Assembly (NCBI GenBank): GCA_963971575.1
Contig: OZ020616.1
Span: forward strand, 3,740,924 to 3,804,923
Length of the DNA stretch: 64,000 nucleotides
Direction of reading: 5' to 3'
Source of the DNA: Liopterus haemorrhoidalis
Lineage: Eukaryota; Arthropoda; Insecta; Coleoptera; Dytiscidae
Both the position numbers and the translations under genes were made by a program. The notes beneath the pieces are model-generated. The model was not told where the DNA came from. It worked only from the letters and a program-made list of their open reading frames with translations, and searched no databases. Below, piece by piece: positions 1 through 11,360 of the stretch (within the stretch, counting starts at the first letter, position 1; every line of letters begins with the position of its first letter).

Positions 1-347
1 TAGCATAGTCAGTCGTAAATGGTGAATCCATTATTAAGTTTGTTTTATTCAATACCTATCAAATATTTCATAAAAACAAACTAAAATGTTCTATTTACTT
101 GTCCAAGGTTATGCGCGATCGCTAAAAAACAACAAACATTTCAAACACAACGGTGGTAAAACAGTTGACGGTTTGGTTGGAGAATAGTACACAAAATTAA
201 AACAGCGGCGCTAGTTACGTAATGTAAACAAATGGATGTCAAACAGTGGTTTCTCAAATCTCAAATATAGCAGTTTTATTCAAAAGACTTTTTAGGCCGA
301 GTCGAGCCTTTCGATTTCTGCTACAGTCTGTTCCAAAGGGTTAGGCG

Positions 348-1064
348 CAGTGATGGGCGTTTACACGTAAACTTTAATTGTTTACGTTTACGTGTAAACT
401 CATGTAAACAATTAGTAAACTTGTCAACAATGTAAACAATGTAAACTTTGTAAACTGTCAAATAATGAGGTTAGTTTTAGTTATTTAATACGAATAATAG
501 TGAGTTAATGAACAAGTATATTCAGTTCAAAACAATAAATTTATTAAAAAAATGGTGGGAAGAAACCGAAGGAATAGTTCTGAAGAACTAGGTTTTGTTT
601 TAGTTAAAGAAAATGAAAGAAAATATAGGGCGTTATGAAAAATTTGCAATGAATCTTTTCGTTATTAAAAAATATAGGCAGATTTTCTTTAAGGTGAAAT
701 TTAATGTATTTTGTTAATAAAATTATTAGACTGAATTTTTTAAAGAAAAAAGTTTTTTTTTCATATTCATATTTACTAATTTGTATGTAACACCTGTATA
801 ATGATGCAAATTCGATTTTTATTAATATGTATATTGGCTTGTCCTAATTTTATATACTTACTTTTTCATTAAAATTTTATTATTTATAAAAATGTATTTA
901 TAATGAGGTTCTGTAATTCAAAACAAGTGCGCATGTGTAAATCATTGTTTACATTTTTTACGTTGTTTACATTGTTTACAAGAGTTTTTGTGTTTACTTT
1001 ACATCATTGTTTACGCGTCAACAATGAGGTAACTTACATCATGTAACTTACGCGCCCATCACTG
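348..1064 (+). mobile_element. Non-autonomous hAT element with 8-bp target duplication
   Basis: The ends are CAGTGATGGGCG and CGCCCATCACTG, a typical hAT terminus, and the flanks carry the exact 8-bp duplication GTTAGGCG (340-347 and 1065-1072). Subterminal regions are rich in GTAAAC/GTTTAC motifs in both orientations. A second copy lies at 50,902-51,578 in reverse orientation and a fragment at 26,571-26,798. It holds only the relic of a transposase start (552-672). Confidence 0.85.
552..672 (+). pseudogene. N-terminal remnant of a hAT transposase (BED-finger-like)
   Basis: An ATG opens a frame beginning MVGRNRRNSSEE and continuing through a KYRAL-stop-KICNESF string. The KICNE part resembles the start of a BED-type zinc finger (a cysteine pair, here with one cysteine codon now TGA). 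A further stop follows at RY. The same relic appears on the opposite strand in the copy at 50,902-51,578 (start near 51,392). Assignment to BED is inference from a very short stretch. Confidence 0.35.
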
Positions 1065-1527
1065 GTTAGGCGGAACTAAATGGGAATTTCGTTCTTTTAG
1101 GTTGTCACGAAAAGGGACCTTGCTTGGGTTATTTAATTTTTCACGTTGGAATGTCAAAATTTAAAATTCCAACAATGAAATCATGGAAACGAATGACATA
1201 TGTCAAAATTAAATTATTTTTTTTACATATTTAATGAGAAAAAAATAAATAAATGGGAAATTTGTATTAAGAATGACACAAAAAATCAAAATATAAAGAA
1301 AATGACATTTTAAAATGATATTAACCTTAACCAAAAAATGTTTATTGTAAGTATGATTTACAAAGCTTAAACAAAATGGCCGAAAAGCACGATTTAAACG
1401 ATGAAAGTGACTAGATTGCAAAATCTAGTTCCGCCTAACCGTTTGGAACAGACTTTACAGCTTCAAAGGTGCAAACTATTGAAAACAAAATTCCCTCTTA
1501 GTTTGTTCTTACAAAAATGAACAGCAT

Positions 1528-2518
1528 ATATATATAAAAAGAGAGATTTGGCTAAAAGAATACGAATGAAGTAATAAAACAAACAATATATCTTCAGAGC
1601 TAAAGTTTCTTATTTAAATAATTATTGTAAATAAAAATTAAAAATATATGTATATATGAAGGTCTAAAAATTATATCAATAGGTGTGTTCGATTTGCACA
1701 TTTGCAGTTACTGTTTACTGCCGCGTTAAAAAAATTTGTTCGTTTGGTCGCAGTAACTGCAAATCTGTTTAATTTGTCGTAATTTACTGCCAGTTTATGA
1801 CGCTACTGCGAAAAAGTTACAGCTGTTTCTCTTGCGGATTATTTGTTACGGCTGTTAACGCCTTAACGCGGCAGTAAACAGTAACTGCAAATGTGCAAAT
1901 CGAACACACCTAATAACTTCTTCTTTGGGCACAATCAGCTGGGCTGTCTTTTGGCTTCACATTAGTCCTCTATCTTTGTTAATTGATCTGTTAATTGTCA
2001 AGTGTCAAAAAATATTTATATGTCAGATAACTTAAAAATATATAACTGTAAGAAGATAGAAGCTCTTTGTCCTTGCGTCGGATTGGTTTAGAACGTTATC
2101 CCTATTACACTGTTAAAATATTGTTTTTAGTCCAAGTTGACAAATGTTCAGTGTCGTACATTGGAAATATATATTATTTATATTATTTTAATTTTTTCGT
2201 ATATTTTGTTATTATTTACATATTTAGATTTGTATTTATATTCTTGGCGTAGATCTTATGGAAAAAATTCTCCATGTAATTTGTTTTTACGCAGTTATAT
2301 ATTTTTTTGGTTATCTGACATATACTAAATATTTTTTGACACTTGACAATTAACAGATCAAGATCGAGGACTAATGTGAGGCCAAAAGACAGCCCAGCTG
2401 ATTGTGCCCAAAGAAGAAGTTATTGATATAATTTTTAGACCTTCATATGTATATACATATATTTTTAATTTTTATTTACAATAAATATTTAAATAAGAAA
2501 CTTTAGCTCTGAAGATAT
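1528..2518. mobile_element. Palindromic copy of the TGGTCTATTTC element
   Basis: The segment 1,540-2,040 matches 54,895-55,795 in direct orientation, while 2,041-2,518 is an inverted copy of the same element including its central part (the sequence around 55,797-56,040). The result is a head-to-head palindrome with arms ending in the motif ATATCTTCAGAGC and its complement. A short frame at 2,067-2,252 is the inverted equivalent of the frame at 55,836-56,021 and shows no recognisable protein. Confidence 0.65.
1681..1911. mobile_element. Long-TIR MITE (possible PIF/Harbinger type)
   Basis: Ends AGGTGTGTTCGATTTGCAC and its complement form nearly perfect inverted repeats of about 45 bp reaching into CAGTAAACAGTAACTGC. 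The uninterrupted host sequence is present at about 55,008 and, inverted, near 2,426; comparison shows a 3-bp duplication AAT. A three-base duplication with long TIRs suggests PIF/Harbinger, but the usual TWA target is not exact. Confidence 0.7.
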
Positions 2519-2710
2519 AGGGATTTGCAGCTAAGCACCCTACCATCTGGTGAGCGTTTCATGAACTTGTGTACATCATATAACATTTCATTTGTGTATT
2601 GGTTTTGTATGAAGTTTGTTTTTAAAGTTTTATTATAATCATTGAAAAATGTATAATACATATTGTTGTGTGCCTATGTGCAATTCATTGAAAAGAAGAA
2701 ACCCGGAAAT

Positions 2711-5598
2711 GAGTCTGTGTCAAATGTACTAAAACTGATAAGGGAAGTGTTCCCAACTTCGAAAAAATAAAAAAATATGTGAAAAGTAGAAGCCGTGTTT
2801 ATTGGATAACATTTCTAAAATCCGTAAATTAATTTAACTTATTCATGTAATATTTAATTCATTTTGAAGTATTTTATAAACAATTTAATAAAGAACATTA
2901 ATTAGAAAGTAAATTACATCAATACATATGGTTTATTCATATATAATATTAATTTAGACCTTATTATTAAAACTTAGAACTACTAGTAAATTTTGATACA
3001 TATGTCATTTATTGTTTAACCTTTAATAAACATATGTACATATTTTAAATAATTAATGTAAGTAGCTATTATAAGGTTATAAATGACATTTAAACTATTT
3101 ATTATTAAAAAATGTTGGTTTTGACTACTGAGGGAAACTTTTTAAATATTTTTCTGTATTCCAGATTATTTTTGCGAAGTTTTTCAAAACCGTTGCTTAC
3201 AATGAATCTTGATATAAGATGGTCAAATGTAATAAAAAATGAGGAACAAAGAAACACTGTCCGATGTAACACTATAAGGCCTGGATATCAGAACGAGAAA
3301 ATACGTGCTGGGCACAGTGAAAATGGTTTTCTTGCTGCGACTTACAATATTTGTAGTGCTACTGCGACCGGATTCAAATGGAAAGACATAATAAAAGTTG
3401 TAGTTAACTAAATTAATTATAATAATTAAATAATAAATGACAGTGCAATAAACTAGTGAAAAGAGACCGTTCTGGTGATCCTGCTATCCAAACAACATTC
3501 TTTTTATATATAAATATGCATACCTAAAGTGTATCTTGGCCAAATCACTAGGCGTTTACTTAAAACTCTACCGGTGGATATGGTACATCGGCCAATCTTT
3601 ACTATACCCCACTGAACATAACCTTATGTGCTGCCTCTATACAGAAGGCTTAAATAATCCTTAAAAAGGTTAGGTTAGGCTAGGCTTTAGCCAGAATACT
3701 AGTTATGTTAGAATAGTTTAGCTAGAATAAGGTTATATTGAGTGGGGTATAGTAAATCTTCCCCAGTAAATCTATCGGTCGGTAAACAGCTACATGCTTA
3801 TACACGTTCACCGAACTTGTTTTCGAACGCAGTTGATGTTCCCGGTATCTGCCGGTAGAGTTTTCGTAAACGCCTTATTGCAATTCTAAGCTTACCTTAA
3901 TTTGGCAGGTTAACGGCGTATTTTTATTTTAAATTATTAAATAAACATTGTCATGACATGCCGTCACAAAAATTCGCATACCAATGTGTTAAACTATATA
4001 TATTGTAATAAATACTTAAATTTATGCAGTGACAATATTCAACCGGTACGAGCATATCAGTTCTTAAAATATTGAAATACTTTCATACTGGTTGTTAAAA
4101 TGAATAGTAGGATAACAGGTGCAGAAAAAGATTTCACTTAGTTTCTACTTTTGGCAAATGACCACATCAACAATTTTTAAAAATCAACAAATTGTATGAT
4201 AATTATTAAAATAATTAGGGCTACAACTACAGTTATTTTTTTTTTTTTTTTTCTCGTCAGATTTATATATTTTGTGAAGATTAATGTAAGAAAAAGTTAA
4301 TGTTTTTTTAGAATAATAAAGTGTATTGATTATTATTTATGAATGTTTTATTTCAAGGGAAGCGAAAATTAAGAGCGATGTTGGCCGTAGACCTAAATAT
4401 TTTGAGAATATGAAAAATTCCAAATTTTAACATAGTTTTGAAAAGATTTGATTACTTTTTGAATATTTCTAATCGTATCAAGAATTTTGTATTCTGTTTA
4501 TTTAGGTAATTTCAATCAAATTTCTGGTTTTGGTCTGGAATGGTTTTCCACAAATAATTGATTACAAAAATAATCATTATTTAACAGTTCTGGTTAAATA
4601 TAATTTATATGGAGACTATAGTTGTCTCACTATCCTCTTTTTCAAGTCGCTGTATGTATGTTATTTTAAATATAATGGATTTACATATTTCCTAATTTCC
4701 TTTTTATAATTAATATCATTCAGGTACATCCAATCCGCAGTTGTACAGTTTCTATTTCCAATATAAAACAAATTTAATCACTTAAAGGCCTTTACCCGCG
4801 GACCAGAGTTTAAAAATCACTGATTACAAATTCATTGCAAAGATGTATAAAAATAAATCAGTTAAAGAGTTAAATGTTCTAAATTTCCATGCATATCTTG
4901 TAGACCAAGTTATCGTAGGTAAAATTATATTCTACTGATATATCAGATTTAAAAATATCAGTTATTATGTAAGGCGTTTTTTTAATTAAATGTCTTTAAT
5001 ATTCGAGATATTTGTTTTGAATTATTATTGGCGTATTTATTCTTGGCCTCTAACACTTTTGAACTCCTTCAGTTTAATGTTTTTCTTAAACTATATTAAT
5101 AATCTATATATTTGTTTTCTCTCCAATTCTAAGTATTATTCGCTTTACAATAATAGAAACGTATTTCATGGATCAATATGTTCTTACTTATATGCTCAAT
5201 TAAAGTATTTAATTATAAAACAGATTTTAATTTGTAGTGCGCGCTATTTTGCGTGCATTACGACAATATTACAAAAAAAAAGTGGAAAAACATTTCACTT
5301 TTATCTAGTGGTAACTATGTAGAGGCAAAATCTGTAGAACTAAAATTTATTATTTGAAGGCAATCGTTAAAAATATAGTAGTACTACTGTAGGAAATATA
5401 ATGATGTTATATGTGTTATAAGAGTACTATATTGGAATTTTATGGAACAAAACTTATGATAAAATCAATAATTTCATCATTGTTATCGTGTAATAGGGAT
5501 AACTTCTAGTAACTAGTAACTTCTCATTACAGTTGGCAAAATTTCAGTGTTCCCAACTTAAATTCTTTTTTTTTTTTTCGGACCGGTGACCCAAGCCC
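2711..5598. mobile_element. 2.9-kb insertion inside the THAP frame, 8-bp target duplication
   Basis: CCGGAAAT stands on both sides (2,703-2,710 and 5,599-5,606), and the uninterrupted THAP frame at 56,783 confirms the empty site. The ends, GAGTCTGTGTCAAATG and GGTGACCCAAGCCCC, show no inverted repeat I can see. A 13-bp direct repeat GTGTTCCCAACTT lies near each end (about 2,745 and 5,549). An open frame at 3,112-3,411 is more mixed in composition than its surroundings but is unrecognised. Class not determined. Confidence 0.55.
3549..3882. mobile_element. Palindromic MITE with two nested inverted repeat pairs
   Basis: Outer arms GGCGTTTACTTAAAACTC and GAGTTTTCGTAAACGCC, and inner arms TACTATACCCCACT and AGTGGGGTATAGTA, would fold into one long hairpin of about 330 nt. 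Two TTAGG units occur in the loop region. No protein is encoded. Confidence 0.65.
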
Positions 5599-6374
5599 CC
5601 GGAAATATTGTTTCATTTGTTTCCACTAATATCAGACACCGTATGGTTCGAAACAAAATTGGGAAAGCAAGAGGTTAGGAATCGTCGCGATGTTTAGATA
5701 AACAATTTAAAAATTGGAAAAAAAGTGAGCCCTTGTATAAAGTTTGCTCATTACATTTTAATGATAGTGACTACAAAAAATATTTTCAATTTTGTATTTA
5801 TAATCGCATATCTTGAAAATTCCTGTTATTGTGTGTGGGTTTGTAATGACCAAGTTTGTAGGCATAATGCATAAATCTTTATGAACTCTCTGTTTTTTTC
5901 AGTGACTCCACACAATATTATATGCCCAGCATTGTAGATTTCTACCCCTTGGTAAACAACACGGGAATTATTATTTCCCCCAATATAGTTAAAATAATCG
6001 ACAATGGAAAACCGCCATAACTTAAAACCAGATCACAAAATGTAGTATTTTAGATGTTTACAAGTAATGTCACTTCACAAAATCAGAAAATCCCAAACAA
6101 TTATTTATTTTTTGTCGTTTTTTGATACACTTTTCGCTATTATTTACTAGTAAATGTCAAGTGGTATCTGATTTAGAATGGTTTCAAAAAAATCCGCGTG
6201 GCGCTACGATCTTAAAATTTTTCCCTTATATTGTTTGTTTTATTGCTTTATTTAAACTCTTTTATTATCTGTCTCATTTTGTAATACGTAACTAACAGGG
6301 AAAGTTCATTTATTATGTTGTATATTGACAATACCTTTATAATATTATCCCAGTATATGGACAGTATACGGACA

Positions 6375-6540
6375 CTATTCTTCTTTTACTTGGTGCTGGC
6401 CCCCAGCTGTAACAAAAAAGACATTGTCAAATCTCCCTCCGGGGCTTTTGTATTCGGACTTACTTTGTAGACCGGGAGCCGGCGCAGCAGGCCTATTGTA
6501 CCCGGGACCTGCACGGGTCCTTTCGGAGATGTGTTTTGAC
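6375..6540 (-). CDS. Putative last two exons of minus-strand family gene, copy P
   Basis: On the minus strand an open exon carries TRAGPGYNRPAAPAPGLQ and ends at a GTAAGT donor (exon end 6,464). After a 57-nt intron ending TTGTTACAG, a 32-nt exon (6,375-6,406) adds GGQHQVKEE and a stop. The paralogue at 12,539-12,628 has the same phases, the same 57-nt intron and the same 32-nt last exon. Within the last exon the two copies differ mostly at third codon positions (GGC/GGG, CAC/CAT, GTA/GTG), which favours real coding history. The 5' limit is uncertain. Function unknown; no family recognised. Confidence 0.45.
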
Positions 6541-6657
6541 TTCTTCTAGCACCATATTTCATTATTCTGTAGAGGGAAGAAGTCTAACTAAGGGAAGTAT
6601 TTTAAGGAATCATAGTTACTCTGGGAGTTCTGAAGTGATTTCCAACTGTAACAAATA

Positions 6658-6780
6658 ACTTGTTTGAGTATACTCCTGATATGGACGGTCAATCTTTAAC
6701 TTACTATTTTAGATTGGAAATCGCGCGGAAGGCCTATTATAACCGGGACCTGCACGGGTCCTTTCGGAGATGTCTGCTGT
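6658..6780 (-). pseudogene. Third, degenerate copy of the TRAGPGYNR exon
   Basis: The minus strand reads TRAGPGYNRPSARFPI followed by a stop, then a GTAAGTT donor-like site. An acceptor-like TTGTTACAG follows near 6,652, but the GGQHQV exon is not preserved. It sits between copy P's last exons and the 139-bp array. Confidence 0.4.
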
Positions 6781-7352
6781 TTTCTTCTAGCACCAGGTCC
6801 TCTTGGAGACGCTCCTCTCTGGTGATGTAGTGCTCTCTTCCTTTGTCACGAGTATACTGAGCTAGGATGTCTCTTGGCCAACAAGGGCTTGAGCTTATCC
6901 CGGCCCAGTTCCTCTAAGACTTCTTCTAGCACCAGGTCCCTCTGGAGACGCTCCCCTCTGGTGATGTAGTGCTCTCTTCCTTTGTCACGAGTATACTGAG
7001 CTAGGGTGTCTCTTGGCCAACAAGGGCTTGAGCTTATCCCGGTCCAGTTCCTCTAAGACTTCTTCTAGCACCAGGTCCCTCTGGAGACGCTCCCCTCTGG
7101 TGATGTAGTGCTCTCTTCCTTTGTCACGAGTATACTGAGCTAGGATGTCTCTTGGCCAGCAAGGGCTTGAGCTTATCCCGGCCCAGTTCCTCTAAGACTT
7201 CTTCTAGCACCAGGTCCCTCTGGAGACGCTCCTCTCTGGTGATGTAGTGCTCTCTTCCTTTGTCACGAGTATACTGAGCTAGGATGTCTCTTAGCCAACA
7301 AGGGCTTGAGCTTATCCCGGTCCAGTTCCTCTAAGACTTCTTCTAGCACCAG
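6780..7352 (-). repeat. 139-bp tandem array (four units)
   Basis: The motif GGAGACGCTCC recurs at 6,805, 6,944, 7,083 and 7,222, giving an exact 139-bp period. On the minus strand each unit contains an open, charged frame of about 49 codons, including DKGREHYITRGERLQRDL and VLEELDRDKLKPLLAKRH. Because 139 is not a multiple of three the frame changes at each unit. Differences between units are both silent and replacing, so coding is undecided. Confidence 0.8.
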
Positions 7353-7409
7353 GACAATACGAACTGTAACTTAGAAGCAGATTTAAACACGAACTAGGAA
7401 GTCTTAGGT

Positions 7410-7507
7410 CTAAGGGAGAGCAGTTGGGGAAGATATGCCAAGCTGGGAGTACTGATGTACAGTCACACAGCCGGCCTTGAGTGTTCTGGAGGTAGAAGAC
7501 CTCACAC
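7410..7507 (-). CDS. Putative exon with VTVHQYSQLG motif
   Basis: The minus-strand exon follows an acceptor CCACCAG at 7,508-7,510, starts GTGTG, and stays open to a stop at 7,410, encoding VRSSTSRTLKAGC then VTVHQYSQLGISSPTALP. The same acceptor context CAG/GTGTG begins the first unit of both 127-bp arrays (11,360 and 19,250). The motif matches the VTIHQHSQRG string encoded by the array units. Its entry phase (1) equals the exit phase of the exons ending at 12,174 and 19,316. Either a real exon of the family or a relic of one. Confidence 0.4.
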
Positions 7508-7975
7508 CTGGTGGATAATAATAGGGGTCACCAGTTGTAATACTTTTTACAAAATGCTGTGAATTTTGGAAAACCTGGCTCCCAACACCCCTACACCAGG
7601 CCCTTACCACCTCAATAAAATTTGGAAAATAAGAAAAAAAATTCAAAAAACATTTCTTAATAAAATTTCATAGCATTTTGTGGCAATTTCAAACCAATAT
7701 CTTTCTTTGCTCTGAGAGATTCTCGTTACTCCTCTATTTCTCTGTATCTCTCTTTCTCGTTAATATTCTCTCAATCTCTCATTATTTGGGTTGTTTTGTC
7801 TGTGGGTCTGTGCACCTAAAACTCACACAAAGTAAGATTAGTAGGATTGAAGTAATGGAAGAAACCTGAAAGGAAATATTAGATTAAGAACTGCAGACAG
7901 CAGACGACCTTAAACATAAAACAGATATTAGTACAGACATACAGACAATAGAACTTATATCTAGTGTTAACTAAA

Positions 7976-9760
7976 CTAAGAGCTATGGCACCCATGCAGA
8001 GCACAGGATTTAGAGTTACCTACACAGACCAGTTCCAGTACCAGAAGTTGCAATTTGCAATAACCGGTAATGGAAACAAGTCCTTCGTGTGCAGGATTTA
8101 ATGCCGTGTGGTAATCCAGCTCCGGTCGCGGGTAAAGTACTCGTTCACCCGGATACCATGCCCACTTCCGGAGTGCATTACCGGGTATTAGCGCCCACGT
8201 ACCATTCGACAAAACATGTAAAACAGCATGTGATCGTAATACCAAAAAATGTTAAGAGAGTTGTGTTTTAAAGAGTTCTTCTTTCTGCTGCTGGTGAATC
8301 TCGTGAAGGTGCAACCATGCCTAGTTGCCCCTCCAGCGAGTGTTAGTAGGATGACCTGAAATAGTCCCTGCCTAAGAGTTTAATACTGTTTGTATTTAAA
8401 CCCAATATAGTGTTCACACACAAGGATTGTCCCTACAACGTCTATAGAAGAGTCCGTTGGAGGTCCTTGTGTAAGCCATCGCCACCCAATCCGAAGTGCA
8501 ATGGAAAGGGCTTGGGCTCCACGGAGGAATCGCGAGGACAGTCGAACAGCCTAGAGGAAAGAGGTCTGCCTGCCCTTTCTAAGACGACCTGTGCCCGCAC
8601 TAACAGGGAAAACCGAATTGCACAAGTTTTGTCGAAGCACGGAGCTGAAATGTTTACCCCCATCTCAGGAATTTTAAACTAAAATTATTATTTAATAAAA
8701 AGACGGTGATAAAAAAAAATTAAAATCTACTTTTGTAGATTTTTTAAAATGTATAAAGCAGCGATTTTCAACTGAAAACTTCTAGTGTTCCACCAGACAT
8801 TAATGTAGCATTAATAATCAGCAAAAATTTTGAAAATTAGAATGATAAGAATATGAATTATTGAACTTTTAAGTACAATTCTCAAATACATTTTTAAAAT
8901 ATTTCTTATTTCAAAAACAGATGTGCCATGAAAATTTCAGCACTCTGTGTTGTGCTGTCAATTGAAAAATGTTGAGAAATCGCTGGTATAAAGTATTTCT
9001 GAGGTTATAACTGTCATGGGCACGTCCCCACTCGGCCGGCTAGTGTCTCTATCGGAAGAGGCTAGACCGACCGGCTTCCAAATAAGTGATTCTACTGAAG
9101 CTACGGATTTACGGGCGCTACCCATCCGTTGGGAAGTTGGCCCTGTGATCAGGCGGTGTCAAACATCCCTTACCCTCGGCTATGCCTTGGGGGGAAACGT
9201 AAGATCGTCCTGACCAGAAAAAGACTCTACCAAAAGAAACAAAACTCATTCGTGACATCTTTGGTCACCTTCAGTCAACTAGTATCTCTCGCCTCCCTCG
9301 GCTAGGCCGTTAAGGTAGGGAAAGACTCGGAAGAGACTGGGCTGACCGGCTCCTATATTCCTGAGACAAAAATAAACCTATGGGCACCTAATAACGCAGT
9401 GTAACTGGTGTTGTCTGTATCAGCAGCTCTGACATCTGTGACCTCTGTCTCTCAGATATCAGCTCTACTGGGTCCTCAGGTTGCCTGGTAAGTTCGACTA
9501 GAATCTCTCTAGATAAACGTCCCAACCTAAATCAACCCCGGTCTCACCCACAGACACACATGAGGAGGTGTGCTGTACCTGTACAAATAAACCTCCACAC
9601 AAAGGTACCATGCGGGAGGCTGAACTTAAAACTAGAAGCACACAGGTGTTAGTTTGATTCATCCATCACAGACAGCTTTTGCATGGGCTGATGCATCCTC
9701 TGCAACACTCACGAGTTCATGAAAGAAACAAAGTGAACTCGTGAACGCGAACAGACGGGC
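7976..9760. other. GC-richer region with no recognised gene
   Basis: Base composition is clearly less AT-rich than the surroundings. Several short open frames overlap on both strands (for example 8,089-8,271 and 8,410-8,682), none recognisable. A motif GGAAGAGGCTAGACCGACCG near 9,051 recurs as a diverged copy near 9,328. It lies between the exon-like pieces of copy P and may hold introns or further relics of that gene. Confidence 0.4.
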
Positions 9761-9879
9761 GCAGACAGTAAATCAACATGGATATAAGAGGCGTAATGTT
9801 GTAATTAAGTTAACAAATTAATCTAATACCGAAATAGTTTTACATATGCAGTTCACATTGTTCAATATTTCTATTGAAT

Positions 9880-10085
9880 AATGGGAGTTTTGGTGAATGA
9901 TGATGTGTTTTCCCAGGAGTCTGTCCTAAGGAGTAGCTTTAGCTGCCTCCCCAGGACAAGAAGGACCACCCCCAGGTAGACACGTGGTGAAATGATACTA
10001 CAGTGTGTGTGTGAGTATGTGTCACTCGGAGTATGCCCTAAGGGGTAGCACTAGCTTCCCCCCCAGGTCAACTAACGACCACTCC
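9880..10085. repeat. Direct duplication of about 115 bp, diverged
   Basis: Two copies of a block reading CCTAAGG-GTAGC-TAGCT and CCCCCAGG are seen at about 9,920 and 10,030. It belongs to the same GC-richer island and lies just upstream (plus sense) of the 127-bp array. Confidence 0.5.
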
Positions 10086-10259
10086 TGAGTAAGCGTGTGT
10101 GACTCTATAAACTATCAATCTATAATATTATTTATATTAATCTACATATTTAATATATTATTTTATATATTAATTTAGGAGTACTTCCTAAGAGAAAGTT
10201 TCGTATGAGATATTGCTCTCATTTTGGGTAAAGTTTTAATGATTTCTGCAATGGAGGAT

Positions 10260-11360
10260 TTCTATCTAAGGAGAGGTAAAGCATTGCCACGCTGGGAGTG
10301 CTGATGTATACTCACTCGGCAAGCCTATATCTTGACACTCAGAGCTGGGCTAGAGCTCTTATATTTTCCTGTAAAGGGAGGAATTCTATCTAAGGTCAGT
10401 TATGAAGGCATTGCCACGCTGGGAGTGCTGATGTATAGTCACTCGACAAGCCTATATCTAGACACTAAGAGCTGGGCTAGAGCTCCTATATTTTCCTGTA
10501 AAGGGAGGAAGTCTATCTAAGGTCAGTTATGGAGGCATTGCCACGCTGGGAGTGCTGATGTATAGTCACTCGACAAGCCTATATCTAGACACTAAGAGCT
10601 GGGCTAGAGCTCTTATATTTTCCTGTAAAGGGAGGAAGTCTATCTAAGGTCAGTTATGGAGGCATTGCCACGCTGGGAGTGCTGATGTATAGTCACTCGA
10701 CAAGCCTATATGTAGACACTCAGAGCTGGGCTAGAGCTCTTATATTTTCCTGTAAAGGGAGGAAGTCTATCTAAGGTCAGTTATGGAGGCATTGCCACGC
10801 TGGGAGTGCTGATGTATAGTCACTCGACAAGCCTATATGTAGACACTCAGAGCTGGGCTAGAGCTCTTATATTTTCCTGTAAAGGGAGGAATTCTAGCTA
10901 AGGTCAGTTATGAAGGCATTGCCACGCTGAGAGTGCTGATGTATAGTCACTCGACAAGCCTATATGTAGACACTCAGAGCTGGGCTAGAGCTCTTATATT
11001 TTCCTGTAAAGGGAGGAAGTCTATCTTAAGTCAGTTATGAAGGCATTGCCACGCTGGGAGTGCTGATGTATAGTCACTCGACAAGCCTATATGTAGACAC
11101 TCAGAGCTGGGCTAGAGCTCTTATATTTTCCTGTAAAGGGAGGAAGTCTATCTAAGGTCAGTTATGGAGGCATTGCCACGCTGGGAGTGCTGATGTATAG
11201 TCACTCGACAAGCCTATATCTAGACACTCAGAGCTTGGGCTAGAGCTCTTATATTTTCCTGTAAAGGGAGGAAGTCTATCTAAGGTCAGTTATGGAGGCA
11301 TTGCCACGCTGGGAGTGCTGATGTATAGTCACTCGACAAGCCTAACCTAGAGGTTCACAC
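10260..11360 (-). repeat. 127-bp tandem array, left block (about nine units)
   Basis: The string GCATTGCCACGCTGGGAGTG recurs every 127 bp from 10,281 to 11,298, with one unit of 128. Minus-strand reading of each unit gives ACRVTIHQHSQRGNA followed by a stop. The block ends at 11,360 with the sequence CAG/GTGTG that also borders the right-hand block. Units differ by a few recurrent variants (ATCTAG/ATGTAG, GAAGTC/GAATTC, ATGAAGG/ATGGAGG). Confidence 0.95.

Larger units (their letters stand above)
324..1455. mobile_element. TA-flanked MITE (CAGTCTG family), interrupted copy
   Basis: Terminal inverted repeats start CAGTCTGTTCCAAA at the left and read TTTGGAACAGACTT at the right, and the element is bordered by TA on both sides (322-323 and 1456-1457). 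It is split by the hAT element at 348-1064; without that insertion it is about 407 bp, the same length as the intact sister at 60,528-60,933. It carries no protein. Shorter (~182 bp) relatives lie at 28,754, 39,104 and 52,817. The TA duplication and TIR style fit Tc1/mariner-type mobilisation (inference). Confidence 0.8.
2649..5810 (+). pseudogene. THAP-domain transposase fragment, split and stopped
   Basis: The frame opens MYNTYCCVPMCNSLKRR (from 2,649) and resumes at 5,607 with ISFHLFP after the insertion at 2,711-5,606. The Cys-x3-Cys start, the RRNPEISFHLFP stretch and a downstream VCSFHFNDSDY motif are the hallmarks of the C2CH THAP zinc finger used for DNA binding by P-type and ISL2EU transposases. 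It has an in-frame TAG after the NRRDV string that is shared with the copy at 56,783, so the parent was already inactive when these copies spread. No catalytic domain is present. Confidence 0.7.
2519..6230 (+). mobile_element. ISL2EU-like (THAP) element, interrupted copy
   Basis: The element begins AGGGATTTGCAGC next to the host sequence GAAGATAT and ends TTAAAATTTTTCCCTT before ATATTG. The uninterrupted host sequence GAAGATATATTGTTTG occurs at about 29,018, so the target duplication is 2-4 bp (AT-type). It contains a THAP frame split at 2,710. A shorter near-identical copy is at 56,650-57,470. Short duplication plus a THAP protein fits the ISL2EU/IS4EU superfamily (inference). Confidence 0.6.

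Noticed and set aside
2137..2328. Membrane-protein-like frames in the palindromic element
   Set aside because: AT-rich non-coding DNA gives hydrophobic residues; the same frame appears inverted in the copy at 55,836 without any conservation signal.
3665..3690. TTAGG repeats as telomeric DNA
   Set aside because: Only two units within the loop of a palindromic MITE.
8089..8271. T-box-like string GKVLVHPDTMPTSG in a short plus frame
   Set aside because: Only about ten residues resemble the T-box HPDSP motif; the following tryptophan and LTN segment are missing, and upstream sequence does not match. Probably chance.
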